Positions 49,599 to 58,671 of a stretch of DNA of 64,000 nt are shown in pieces. Under the pieces are notes generated by a model. The model ran no database searches, had not been told where the DNA came from, and saw only the letters and a program-made list of their open reading frames with translations. A program made the translations under genes and the position numbers. The stretch is from contig JALHNT010000003.1 in assembly GCA_022843385.1 (NCBI GenBank), positions 1 through 64,000 on the forward strand. The letters are read 5' to 3'. The DNA is from Anaerolineae bacterium (lineage in GTDB: Bacteria > Chloroflexota > Anaerolineae > Aggregatilineales > Phototrophicaceae). Each line of letters begins with the position of its first letter. Positions within the stretch are counted from its first letter, which is position 1.

Positions 49599-51227
49599 TT
49601 AGCTGCTGATTTCCCAGTTGATGGCGTTCCACAGGGGATCAGCGCCGCTCACCAGGGTGTTGCTAATGCGGCCATTGATGGCCCACAGATCGGGGTCATA
49701 CCAGATGTTGGTCCAGACGACATCATCGAAGAGCATCTGGTCGATCTGATGGAAGAGGGCAACACGAGCTTCAAAGTCGGTGGTTTGGGCCTGTTCAGCG
49801 AAGAGGGCATCCAGTTCCGGATTGCAGTAGTAGTTGTCGTTGCTGCCATCCGGGTTCTCATCGCTGGGAACCTGAGCGCAGAGGAAGCGCGACACATCGG
49901 GGTCCGGGAAGAAGGGCGATGACGAGTATTCACCCATGTCATATGCACCGGTGGACATCGGACCGCCGTCGCCATAGCTGGCGAAGAAGATATCCGAGTC
50001 GAAATTCTGAATATCGACGCCGACGCCGGCATCAGCAAACGACTGCTGGACAATGGCCTGAACATCCTTACGAATCTGGCGCTGGTTGGTGACATAGCGC
50101 AGCACCAGCTCGACGCCATCCTTGTCACGGGTGCCATCGCCGTTGCTATCGACCCAACCGGCTTCGTCGAGCAAGGCCATCGCGCCGGCCGGATCATAGG
50201 GGATGGGTTCGGCGTTCGGGCGCATGTAAGGGGTGTTCTGCCAGAAGCTGGCACCGGTGCTGACCAGGCCGAGGTTGAGGTCGGCGTTGATGCTGTCGCG
50301 GTCAATCAGCATGACCAGGGCGCGACGCACATTGACATCTTGGAGGGCGGGATGACCGCGTTCCGGGCTGACATTGAAGAACAGACCTTCATTGTAGCCA
50401 GATGCAACTAACTCAACATTAACGCCGGCTTCGGTGAGCGCCGGGGTGTCGCCAGCAGCGACGAAGGTGCCAACATCGGCATCGCCGCTGACCAGCGAGG
50501 CCACCACTGTCGCGTCATCCGGGACGAACTGGACAGTGACATTCTCAATGTTGGCGCTGCCGAGGAAGTAATTGGCGCTGCGGGTGAACTTCATATTGCT
50601 GCCGGCTTCCCATTCCACGAACTGGTACGGGCCGCTGGTGACCGAGGGAGCGCGGTTGAATTCGGCTGCGTCCAGGCTGCCATCGGCCTCAAAGACCGGG
50701 CGCAGAATGTGGGCGGGCAGCGGCGCGGATGTGTTGCTGAACAACTGCGCCAGCCAGGGAGCAAAAGGCTGGTTGAAGGTGACCACGACGGTCGAGGCGT
50801 CCGGCCCTTCGACGCTCTTGATCTCGCTGTCATAGGGATATTTTGAACCAATGGTGTTCGAGTCCGATAGGATCATTTCGTAGGTGAAGACGAAATCATC
50901 CGAGGTGATGGGCGTGCCATCCGACCAGACCGCGCCATCCCGAATCTTGATGGTGATGACACTTCCATCTTCGCTGATGCCGCCATTTTCCAGGCTGGGG
51001 ATTTCAGCCGCGATGACCGGCACCGGGTTCAGCTCGTTGTCGATGAACCAGGGCGGGGCATAAAGCAGATCGGTCAGGGTGGTGGTGAACCACATCTGGG
51101 TATACATCGGGTTAAGGGTATCCGGCTCCTGCTGGAAAGCGATAGTCAGGGCGCTGTCATCCTGCGCCAGGGCGGGGGTAACCGCCAGCGCCAGCAGCAG
51201 CACCATTAAGAACAGACTGCGTTTCAT
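49599..51227 (-). CDS. Family 5 extracellular solute-binding protein of the peptide ABC importer
   Basis: About 542 residues from MKRSLFLMVLLL (51227), with AAGGAG seven bases before the ATG; the track start is 25 codons upstream. Signal peptide ends at TPALAQ; there is no lipobox Cys, unusual for a Gram-positive-type binding protein but compatible with a secreted or N-anchored form. SBP_bac_5 features: AWSDGTPITSDDFVFTYEM-like region (AVWSDGTPITSDDFVFTY), LNPMYTQMW near the start, DVNVRRALVMLIDRDSIN and a C-terminal Asp-rich DSNGDGTRDKDGVEL turn. Substrate: peptide, dipeptide, nickel chelate or sugar oligomer; not resolvable. First gene of the operon. Confidence 0.9.
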   Translation of the reverse strand: MKRSLFLMVLLLALAVTPALAQDDSALTIAFQQEPDTLNPMYTQMWFTTTLTDLLYAPPWFIDNELNPVPVIAAEIPSLENGGISEDGSVITIKIRDGAVWSDGTPITSDDFVFTYEMILSDSNTIGSKYPYDSEIKSVEGPDASTVVVTFNQPFAPWLAQLFSNTSAPLPAHILRPVFEADGSLDAAEFNRAPSVTSGPYQFVEWEAGSNMKFTRSANYFLGSANIENVTVQFVPDDATVVASLVSGDADVGTFVAAGDTPALTEAGVNVELVASGYNEGLFFNVSPERGHPALQDVNVRRALVMLIDRDSINADLNLGLVSTGASFWQNTPYMRPNAEPIPYDPAGAMALLDEAGWVDSNGDGTRDKDGVELVLRYVTNQRQIRKDVQAIVQQSFADAGVGVDIQNFDSDIFFASYGDGGPMSTGAYDMGEYSSSPFFPDPDVSRFLCAQVPSDENPDGSNDNYYCNPELDALFAEQAQTTDFEARVALFHQIDQMLFDDVVWTNIWYDPDLWAINGRISNTLVSGADPLWNAINWEISS

Positions 51228-51388
51228 CGAGTAGCTCCTTAAACGAATATTCATCACGCCTTTACCTGCGTGGCACGAATGATAACTCACACTGTTATCC
51301 ATGCAAGTTTTCGACTGATCGAGTTTTTCGTCAGCGGCGTTGTGATGAATACCCCTTGACAGGGAGCCGGGTTCATATTGAGCGTCTG

Positions 51389-51756
51389 CCGCCGGCGGAT
51401 CGGAATTGCGGTGGCGGAACGACGGGAGCGATCCGCCACTATCCGCCGCCGGAAGACTTCACCACTGGGAAGCAGAGCGAGCCTGCGTAAATTTCTGCAA
51501 ATGCGGCAAATTCTGCACCGCCTTTTTTGCAGTTTGTGCAGAATAGCTTTCAGCCATCATCCTTTAGTCTGCTGACTATCGACTGACGACTGATCGCGGC
51601 GCGGACAGTTCGGTTTCGGCGCGGTCAACTCACGGGAGCAACTGCCTGGCGCTGGCCTGTACTGGAGGCTATATGGGGTTGTTAAGTTGCACGGGGAAAT
51701 GATGCCATCTCCCACATGATTAGTATAGAACAAAAGGGCTAAGTCTGTCAAGCCCC
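51389..51756 (-). other. Noncoding element, copy B (conserved with 30035-30566)
   Basis: Read on the minus strand, this 368-base stretch reproduces the block order of copy A: promoter-like GGGGCTTGACAGACTTAGCC at 51725-51756, CCCCGTGCAACTTAACAA at 51679-51696 (identical), GACCGCGCCGAA, the TTCTGCAC/GTGCAGAA stem with TTGCCGCATTTGCAGA (51494-51554), and the terminal GC-rich fold-back (51389-51452) in which an extra GGATAGT copy is inserted. TTGACA (51746-51751), 18-base spacer and TATACT (51722-51727) make a better promoter than in copy A. It points away from the RT-TIR gene and toward the peptide importer. There is no credible ORF in it. Confidence 0.65.
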
Positions 51757-51883
51757 GCATTAGTGGGGTATCCTAGCATCATACTGTAAATACAGACACA
51801 TAAGAGTACTCCATACACTATGATATACTGTAGATAACATCCTTGGAAATGAGTTGTTGCATTACTTTGGACACAACCCTCAC

Positions 51884-54451
51884 ATGACCAGCCTCAACGA
51901 TCAAGAATTCAATAGTTTTCTCAGTATTGAAAACTTCCTATTAGCATGGGAGCGTCTCCAGCGATCAACAAGGTACGAAACCAAGGATCGCCTGGGATTA
52001 GCTGTTTACAAGCCGCAAATTGAGCAACATATTCAACTATTGGTAGACAAGATTGTGGCTGGAACCTATCTTCCCGAAGAACCTCATGTTATTTTCCAGC
52101 CCAAAAAAGATGGCACAAAACGGATGTTATCCTTCTTGTCTATGGATGACCGCCTAGTCTACCAAGCCTTGGGAAATATCATCATCAACAACACGTATTC
52201 TGAAATTTGGAAATTGCATCAAGAGAAGCGAATATATGCAAACATTCCCAATCGACCAGAAGATGTTAAGGCCTACCCCCATATCTTTAAGCCAACATTT
52301 ACTATCAACCCCGGTACCTCATATGCTGTGATAGGGCAATACGAAATATTTGTTTCAGATGTAATCAAGGCTGTAAAGGATTTGCGGGATCATTCTAAAG
52401 AATCTTGGTTGATTCGGACGGATATCTCCAGTTTTTATCCTTCAATATCTCACGAGCTTTTCCTTACCATGCTTGCTGAAAGGCAATGGTTAACTGATGA
52501 ACGCTTGATAAGATTACTAGGAGAGTGTCTATTTATTTGGAGAGAAGACAAGACAACAACACGTGGACTTCCAGTCGGATATGAAACCTCCGATTATCTG
52601 GGAGGTTTATTCCTGCAAAATTTTGATAGGTCAGATCGATTTAAAGATCTTCGCTTATTGCGATACGTGGATGACATATATGTTTTTGTCGAATCTAGAA
52701 GTTTGCTTCGGAAGACGTTGAGGGACATTGATATTGAATTTGAGAAATTGTTGCTGAAACGAAATGTAGAGAAGACCAAGAAGTTTAACTTGGCTATTAC
52801 TCCCATAGACAATATTATTTCAGATATTCAGAATCACCTTTCTCATATTTTGATTGACGTACAAGGACATCAATCTCAATTAGCATTGCGTCAGGAATTC
52901 TCCAAAGCCTATACTTCAAATCCAAGCAAAGATACTGATCCGCTTGGTGTATGTAGCCCGGAAAAAATGATTGTACCTTCCACAATTGCATTTGTACTTT
53001 ACCGGTTATGTGTAACGGATGATAATGTACGCGAAGTTGCGCTGGGCATGTTGGTAAGTTATCCCAAATACGCAAAACATGCGGCAACTTATCTTGCTAA
53101 GAACTACGCTCTTGATGATGAAGTTGTTGAGTTCTTGGGGCACATACTAAGTGACGAGGAAGAACACTCTTCAGTGCGATTCCATGCTCTTGAAGGTCTT
53201 GTGCAGATGCGAGGCTTTAAGCACGTTGAAGATTACCTGTTTTCTTCGTATTTTGATATGAATCTGCAATATAAGATTTTGGATTTATTTGATCGCTATG
53301 CTGACTGGGATAATCGACATTTTGAATACTGCAATCACCTTTTGCATTGTGACAGGTATGATGTATCAGCCAAAGCATTAAAGATTATCTTTGATCGAAT
53401 CAGCGATGTAAACGACAAGATTGAACTAATCAACTTTGGATTGGATAGCTCGCACTCTTTTTTGCGAAGAACAGCCATTTTTTTGTGGCGCAGTCAGATT
53501 GATATAGACGATAGCAATTTGCACTTGTCGAATGTGCCACTTGAAGAACGGGACAAATTATTACCTACAAATACTATTCAGTTACTCAGAAGTTTTTCGA
53601 ATAACTTAGGAAAGTTATTTGGAATTAATTTTTCCAATAAATTCCCTTTTTATATGTTGGAGCTTAACAAAATACAGTTGAATCAGAAAATCCTCACAAT
53701 ACGCGACACAAATGACGGGAAGCTGTTTATCAAAAATATTAACGACATTACGGTTGAACTTCTTAATGCCATTGCAGCAGTTGAAGGCAATCACAAAAAG
53801 TCTATCCTTGAAATAGAGACTATATGCAAGGAATTATATCATAAAGATGATATAGTGTGGAATAATACCAGCTTGTTGCGCGACACTGTCAAGAAGTTAA
53901 ACCCCGAAGAAGCTCCAGAATACTCAACGCGATCCGCGATAATGACTCAACTGAGCAAGCTTTTTCGACATCTATTCGCACAATTGCATGACAGATTCCT
54001 GGGAGTTCCTATGCGTGATCTAATTTTTGTATGTTATGCAAAGAAGAATAAATCCTGGCTGGAAGACAAATTGCTACCCGCGTTGCGTGGACGAATTGGT
54101 GACAAGTCTAGGATTTGGTATGATGAGGTCGGGATAGAAGGAAGTGATATTTGGAGGCAAAAAATAGACTCGGCGTTACATCGAGCCAAAATCGCAGTGC
54201 TCTTGGTCAGTGCTGAGTTTTTTGATTCAGATTTCATCATGAATCATGAATTGCCGTACATATTGGATCACCATGGGTTAGGCGAAATCCTCATTTTCTG
54301 GATACCTATCGGGCATAGTAGAGTTGATTCCCACGAACTGTATGAAATCCAGTGTGTGGTTGATCCTCAAAATCCACTCGTAGGAAAGAGTGAGGCTGAA
54401 ATACAGGCAGCATTTAAGAAGCTGGCAGATGCTGTCTATAAAATTCTATAG
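51884..54451 (+). CDS. Reverse transcriptase - helical repeat - TIR fusion (probable defence protein)
   Basis: About 855 residues from MTSLNDQEF (the track's TTG is ten codons earlier; neither has a strong ribosome-binding site). Residues about 35-325 form a reverse transcriptase: fingers FQPKKDGTKRMLSFLSMDDR, motif A LIRTDISSFYPSISH, motif B RGLPVGYETSDYLGGLF and catalytic YVDD in LLRYVDDIYVF. Retron hallmarks (NAxxH, VTG) are absent. Residues about 370-545 look like HEAT-type helical repeats, as in Abi/unknown-group RTs. About 550-705 is unassigned. Residues about 712-855 are a TIR domain (RDLIFVCYAKKNKSWLEDKL, IWYDEVGIEGSDIW, AVLLVSAEFFDSDFIMNHEL). The gene is clearly more AT-rich than its neighbours, a sign of horizontal transfer. 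A role in abortive anti-phage immunity is inferred from the domain pair. Confidence 0.88.
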   Translation: MTSLNDQEFNSFLSIENFLLAWERLQRSTRYETKDRLGLAVYKPQIEQHIQLLVDKIVAGTYLPEEPHVIFQPKKDGTKRMLSFLSMDDRLVYQALGNIIINNTYSEIWKLHQEKRIYANIPNRPEDVKAYPHIFKPTFTINPGTSYAVIGQYEIFVSDVIKAVKDLRDHSKESWLIRTDISSFYPSISHELFLTMLAERQWLTDERLIRLLGECLFIWREDKTTTRGLPVGYETSDYLGGLFLQNFDRSDRFKDLRLLRYVDDIYVFVESRSLLRKTLRDIDIEFEKLLLKRNVEKTKKFNLAITPIDNIISDIQNHLSHILIDVQGHQSQLALRQEFSKAYTSNPSKDTDPLGVCSPEKMIVPSTIAFVLYRLCVTDDNVREVALGMLVSYPKYAKHAATYLAKNYALDDEVVEFLGHILSDEEEHSSVRFHALEGLVQMRGFKHVEDYLFSSYFDMNLQYKILDLFDRYADWDNRHFEYCNHLLHCDRYDVSAKALKIIFDRISDVNDKIELINFGLDSSHSFLRRTAIFLWRSQIDIDDSNLHLSNVPLEERDKLLPTNTIQLLRSFSNNLGKLFGINFSNKFPFYMLELNKIQLNQKILTIRDTNDGKLFIKNINDITVELLNAIAAVEGNHKKSILEIETICKELYHKDDIVWNNTSLLRDTVKKLNPEEAPEYSTRSAIMTQLSKLFRHLFAQLHDRFLGVPMRDLIFVCYAKKNKSWLEDKLLPALRGRIGDKSRIWYDEVGIEGSDIWRQKIDSALHRAKIAVLLVSAEFFDSDFIMNHELPYILDHHGLGEILIFWIPIGHSRVDSHELYEIQCVVDPQNPLVGKSEAEIQAAFKKLADAVYKIL

Positions 54452-54500
54452 GCTACTTTCCATTTATACTAACTTTCGTCAATAGTGATAATGGCGAACC

Positions 54501-54534
54501 ACAAAAGGGCGAGCCACACGGATGTGACCCGCCC
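54501..54534 (-). terminator. Intrinsic terminator after the M16 peptidase operon
   Basis: On the minus strand a 12-base stem (GGGCGGGTCACA with TGTGGCTCGCCC, two G-U pairs) is followed by TTTTGTGG. The two wobble pairs work only in the minus-strand RNA, so it belongs to the peptidase operon rather than to the convergent RT-TIR gene. Confidence 0.85.
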
Positions 54535-54542
54535 GGCGGAGA

Positions 54543-55823
54543 TCAAGCGTCGGGGCCGGCGACGGCCACCACAAAGGCGTCGGGGTTCCAGTAGCGGCGG
54601 ATGGCCTGCTGCAAGTCGTCCTGGGTCAGGCGGTTGATGTCGTCGGTGAAACGGAGCAGGTTATCCAAACCGAGGTTGTACATCTCCATGTTGAGGATCG
54701 ACCCGGCGATGCCCTCATTGCTTTCCAACTGCAAGGGCAGGTGGCCGGTGAAATACGACTGGTTATCGCTCAGGTCGTCGGCGCTGACCGGTTCATCGAG
54801 CATAACCTTGACCTCGTGGATCATGGCGTCGATGGCCTTCTGCACATTGGCCGGGTTGACGCCAGCGCTCAGGCTCCAGGCCCCCGGCCCCTGTCCGCCT
54901 TCGATGCTGCTATAGGCGTAGTAGGCCAGCCCCAGTTCTTCACGCACATGCTCACCGATGCGCCCCATCATGCCGAACTGCCCCAACACACTGTTCGCCA
55001 GCGTGGCGGCGCGGTAATCCGGCTGGTAGCGCGATGGCCCCGGCACGCCGATGACAATATCCGATTGTGATTTGCCCGGCACATTGACCGAGGCGCGGCG
55101 GATTTCCGCTGGCGCTTGCAGATCGGGCAGGGTGGGCTTGGGCGGCTGGGCCGGGTTAGCCCAATCGCCGAGCTTCTGCCGTACGATCTCGACCGCTTCC
55201 TGGGTTTTGACGGCACCGACGATGGTGATGACCAGCCCGCGCGGGCCGTAGTGCTGCTGGTGGAACTGCGCCAGATCGCTGAGGGCGATGTTGGGCAGCG
55301 TCTCCAGTGTGCCGCGCGCGCTGTAATGATAGGGGTGGCTTTCCGGGTAGAGGTTCTCGCGGAAGGCGCGGTTGGCGCGGTAGCGGGTGTCCTGCTGGCG
55401 GTACTGCATATAGGTCAGGGCTTCGCCGCGCAGTCGTTCTACCTGTGACGCCGGGAAGGTGGGGTAGCGCAGCACATCGGCGAGCAGATCAATCAGCAGC
55501 GGTAAATCTTCGGCCAGCGCCTTGCCGCTGAAGCCGGTGGTGTGTCCGCTGGCGCCTACGTCCATATCGGCACCGATGTCTTCCAACGCCGAGTGGATGG
55601 CATCGAAATCGCGATGCTGCGTCCCGCGCATCAGGGCGCTGGCGGTCAATGAGGCTAGGCCGGATTTCGCCGGCGCTTCCTGTAGGCTGCCGGTTTGCAG
55701 CGCCCCGGCCATGACTACCGATTGGGCGGCGTAATTCTCATAGGCCAGGATGGTGATGCCGTTCTCCAGCTCGACGCGGGTGATACTATCCGGCCCAGGC
55801 AGCGATAGTCCGTTGACGCTCAT
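54543..55823 (-). CDS. M16-family peptidase, non-catalytic-type subunit
   Basis: A 426-residue insulinase-fold protein. It has the family architecture (two repeats, about 1-210 and 215-426) with ASLTASALMRGTQHRDFDAIHSALEDIG where the zinc motif would be, so HxxEH is missing; an Arg/Tyr pair in the C-terminal half (GELGLAYYAYSSIEGGQGPGAW region) is retained, as in regulatory subunits of two-component M16 peptidases. It starts within the stop of the zinc-bearing gene (ATGA overlap) and is expected to form a heterodimer with it. No signal peptide, so cytosolic. Confidence 0.87.
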   Translation of the reverse strand: MSVNGLSLPGPDSITRVELENGITILAYENYAAQSVVMAGALQTGSLQEAPAKSGLASLTASALMRGTQHRDFDAIHSALEDIGADMDVGASGHTTGFSGKALAEDLPLLIDLLADVLRYPTFPASQVERLRGEALTYMQYRQQDTRYRANRAFRENLYPESHPYHYSARGTLETLPNIALSDLAQFHQQHYGPRGLVITIVGAVKTQEAVEIVRQKLGDWANPAQPPKPTLPDLQAPAEIRRASVNVPGKSQSDIVIGVPGPSRYQPDYRAATLANSVLGQFGMMGRIGEHVREELGLAYYAYSSIEGGQGPGAWSLSAGVNPANVQKAIDAMIHEVKVMLDEPVSADDLSDNQSYFTGHLPLQLESNEGIAGSILNMEMYNLGLDNLLRFTDDINRLTQDDLQQAIRRYWNPDAFVVAVAGPDA

Positions 55824-57121
55824 TCCATCTCCTCCTCAACCATCTCGCCGTTCTCGGTCGCCACCGGCACGAACCAGCCGACAGTGCGGTTCGACGGGCG
55901 GAGATACTGCTGGGCGACGGTCTGCACATCATCGATGGTGACCGCTTCCAGTCGGGCGAGGTAATTCTCGAACCAGGTGTGACTCTCGAAGTTCTCGGCG
56001 AAGGCCAGCCAGAACGCCTGGGCGGTGACGCGCTCGGTGCTATAGGCGAAGAGCGCCCGCGCCTGCTTGCGGGCTTTGTCCAGTTCGCGCTGGCTGATCG
56101 GCTCATTCAGCACCCGTTCGATCTGGGTATCGAAGGCGGCTTCGACTTCTTCCAGCGTCCGGCCATCACGCACCGTTGCTACGAAGTCATAGAGATACGG
56201 GTCAATCGACGGCAGCAGCCCGCCATCGATGTCGGCGGTTAGCTCGGTCTCGACCAGCGACTTGTACAGCCGGCTGGTCTTGTTGTCGATCCCGCCGCCG
56301 CCCATGCCACTGGGGCCGGTCAGCACGCTGTTGAGGATCGCCAGCTTGAACCAGTCATCGTGGGTTGCGGGTGGGACGCGGTAGGCGATTTCGAGGAACT
56401 GGGTGTTGCCCGTCCGCTCGACCATCACGCGCCGTTCGCCCTTCTGCTCTGGTTCAGGCCGGACGAACAGATCAACCTTCTCGCCTGATGGAAGGGTGCC
56501 GTAGAGTTGATTGACTCGCTTGAGCATGTCGCTGGTCTTGAAGTCCCCGACGGCGACGGCGATGGCATTGTTGGGCATGTAGTGACGCTTGTAGTGGCCG
56601 TAGAGATCATCACGGCTCATCGTCCGCAGGTCAGTCTCGTCGCCGATGATCTCGTGATGATAGCCATGCACCCGGAAAGCCGCCGCCCGCACTTCCTCAC
56701 CCAGCCAGAACAGTGGCGAGTTTTCTGACCCCTGCCGTTCCGAGATGATGACGGTGCGTTCCGACTCGACTTCTTCCGGGTCGAACAGGGCATTGACCAT
56801 ACGATCGGCTTCCAGCCGCAGGCCGAGGTCGATGCGGTCGGCTGGCATGGTCTCGTAATAAGCGGTGTAATCCATCGAGGTCTGGGCATTCCAGTTGCCG
56901 CCCTCGCGGCTGATCTGACGATCCAGGTCGCCGCCGGGGAACTGTTCGGTGCCTTTGAACATCATGTGTTCGACCCAGTGCGAGACACCGGTCTTGCCGG
57001 TTGGCTCGTTGCGACTGCCGATGCGATACAGCACCCACCAGCTAATGACCGGGGCACTGTGCTGCTCTTTCAACAAAACAGTCAATCCATTATCCAGGAC
57101 ATGGCGGGTAACACCGGCCAT
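55820..57121 (-). CDS. M16-family zinc peptidase, catalytic subunit
   Basis: A 433-residue insulinase-fold metallopeptidase with inverted zinc motif HWVEH in GVSHWVEHMMFKGTEQFPGGD and the distal Glu ligand in the ESERTVIISERQGSEN helix about 75 residues later. The second half includes YRVPPATHDDWFKLAILNSVLTGP. AAGGAG precedes the ATG. Together with the overlapping downstream gene it makes a processing-peptidase-like heterodimer that degrades or trims peptides in the cytosol. Confidence 0.92.
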   Translation of the reverse strand: MAGVTRHVLDNGLTVLLKEQHSAPVISWWVLYRIGSRNEPTGKTGVSHWVEHMMFKGTEQFPGGDLDRQISREGGNWNAQTSMDYTAYYETMPADRIDLGLRLEADRMVNALFDPEEVESERTVIISERQGSENSPLFWLGEEVRAAAFRVHGYHHEIIGDETDLRTMSRDDLYGHYKRHYMPNNAIAVAVGDFKTSDMLKRVNQLYGTLPSGEKVDLFVRPEPEQKGERRVMVERTGNTQFLEIAYRVPPATHDDWFKLAILNSVLTGPSGMGGGGIDNKTSRLYKSLVETELTADIDGGLLPSIDPYLYDFVATVRDGRTLEEVEAAFDTQIERVLNEPISQRELDKARKQARALFAYSTERVTAQAFWLAFAENFESHTWFENYLARLEAVTIDDVQTVAQQYLRPSNRTVGWFVPVATENGEMVEEEME

Positions 57122-57323
57122 TGTGACTCCTTACAATGCTCCGCAGACAAGGGGGTGTCGGCGACGATTGAACGACAAAATAGGGGACGTTACTGCCATC
57201 CCCCGACGATCTGTAGTGTATCAGCCTGTTAAATCAATTGCTACTGGCATAAGGGGTAGGGCAAGACGATCACCCGATTGCAGTCCATGATGGGATACTC
57301 GGAGCGTGTGAAAAGTGTGGCCT

Positions 57324-57842
57324 ATGCTGACGGTCAAGGAATTGACAGCCGAGGAATTTCTGACGCTGGCCGAGATGCACCCGGACAAACGCTTTGATTT
57401 CATGGATGGGGAGCTGGTTGAAGCCTCATCCAAGCCGCTGTACGGTCGCAAGCAAGTGTTGTTCGCCGTCGCTTTTGAAGCCTATGTCCAGCGGAATCCG
57501 GCGGGCGTGGTGTATACCGAAGTGCTGCACATGCTGGCGGGCGAGAAATTCATCCCGGATGTGTGCATCAATGTGACGACAACCGACGATTATCTGACCG
57601 TGCCGCCGTTATGCGTGGTCGAAATTCGCTCGGATACCCAATCGCGCGAGTCGCAGCGGCGCAAAGCACGGGCTTATGTGCAGCACGGCATCCGGCTGAT
57701 GATTCTGGTGCTGCCGGGCGAACAAGTCGAAGTGTATCAGCCAGGGCGCACGGTTCAAATTCTGCTGGCTGATGATGTGCTGGATGGCGGCGCTGTGCTG
57801 CCAGGATTCCGGCTTCCCCTGGCAGCCATCCTGAGCATCTGA
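57324..57842 (+). CDS. Uma2/DUF820-family PD-(D/E)XK nuclease-like protein
   Basis: About 172 residues from MLTVKELTAEEF (57324; the upstream GTG is less likely). Uma2 pattern: EFLTLAEMHPDKRFDFMDGELVEAS at the start, then KFIPDVCIN (metal-binding Asp), PPLCVVEIRSDTQSR (the E-x-hydrophobic site where most members have VEVLSPS) and the downstream Lys/Tyr segment RRKARAYVQHGIRLMILVLP. These are stand-alone restriction-endonuclease-fold proteins, abundant in Chloroflexota and Cyanobacteria, of unsettled role. Confidence 0.82.
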   Translation: MLTVKELTAEEFLTLAEMHPDKRFDFMDGELVEASSKPLYGRKQVLFAVAFEAYVQRNPAGVVYTEVLHMLAGEKFIPDVCINVTTTDDYLTVPPLCVVEIRSDTQSRESQRRKARAYVQHGIRLMILVLPGEQVEVYQPGRTVQILLADDVLDGGAVLPGFRLPLAAILSI

Positions 57843-57849
57843 GCGTTGG

Positions 57850-58671
57850 CTATTTCGCAGTGCTGTCGCGCAGCTTCTTGAGTTCGTCGCGCATACGGGT
57901 GCATTCCTGGAGGGCGTTGACGGGCAGCATCCCGTGCCAGCCGGGCGTATTCATGTATTCGATGCACAGCAAGCCGGGATACTTGGCCTTACCTAGGTCG
58001 GTCATCAGCCGCTTGAGATCGATGCGTCCCCGATCAAATGGTGTCTGAAGCTGCGCCCGCGCCGCCTGCCGAAGCTGGATGTGAGCCGCCTGGGGGATGA
58101 GCTTGGCGATGTCCTCATGAAACACATCCTGACACACCATCTGCGCCCAATCGAGCGTGAGCGCCAATCCTGGAACATCCTTGAGCAGCTTTAGCGTTTG
58201 CTCCGGGGTTTGCGCCATCGAGTCCATGTGCGGTTCGAAGCTCAGTCGCAGGCGGGCGCTCTGGGCTGCTTTGACCATCTCGCGCAGGGCGGCGACTGTG
58301 CGATCCCAGGCCTCTTGATCGTCCGCCGGGTGAACCATGCCCGATGACAGGGTGATGCCAGGGGTGCCGAGGGCGGTGGCGAACGGGATGAGCGCCTTGA
58401 ACAGATCGATGTCTTTCTGTCGTTTTGGCTCGTCGGCCAGCGAAATGCGCGGCAGCAGCAGGTAGAGATCGCTGACCTTGAGGTTGAACAAATCGAGTTC
58501 TGTGCGGATGTCGGCGGCTTCCTTGCGCGGATTATCAGCAGCACGCTGGGTATTCAGGTGGCTGCCGCTGCCAATATCGACATAGCGGAAACCCATGCGG
58601 GCAATCGTCCCCAGCGCTTCCGGCAGCGTCAGATCGGTGAACGCCCAGGTGTGGCAGGCAAATTCGAGCAT
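57850..58671 (-). CDS. Xylose isomerase-like sugar phosphate isomerase/epimerase
   Basis: About 273 residues starting MLEFACHTWAFTDLTLPEAL (58671). AP-endonuclease-2-type TIM barrel: ARMGFRYVDIGSG, LFNLKVSDLYLLLPR, LRLSFEPHMDSMAQTPEQTLKLL (Glu and His ligands), LALTLDWAQMVCQDV and GLLCIEYMNTPGW carry candidate metal-binding residues. Such enzymes isomerise ketoses or inositol derivatives; the specific substrate is unknown. The stop is eight bases from the convergent Uma2-type stop. Confidence 0.8.
   Translation of the reverse strand: MLEFACHTWAFTDLTLPEALGTIARMGFRYVDIGSGSHLNTQRAADNPRKEAADIRTELDLFNLKVSDLYLLLPRISLADEPKRQKDIDLFKALIPFATALGTPGITLSSGMVHPADDQEAWDRTVAALREMVKAAQSARLRLSFEPHMDSMAQTPEQTLKLLKDVPGLALTLDWAQMVCQDVFHEDIAKLIPQAAHIQLRQAARAQLQTPFDRGRIDLKRLMTDLGKAKYPGLLCIEYMNTPGWHGMLPVNALQECTRMRDELKKLRDSTAK

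Noticed and set aside
51884-54451. Retron assignment for the RT-TIR gene
   Set aside because: Retron motifs NAxxH and VTG are not visible and the helical repeat region is typical of Abi/unknown-group RTs; no msr/msd-like pair was recognised on the same strand directly upstream.
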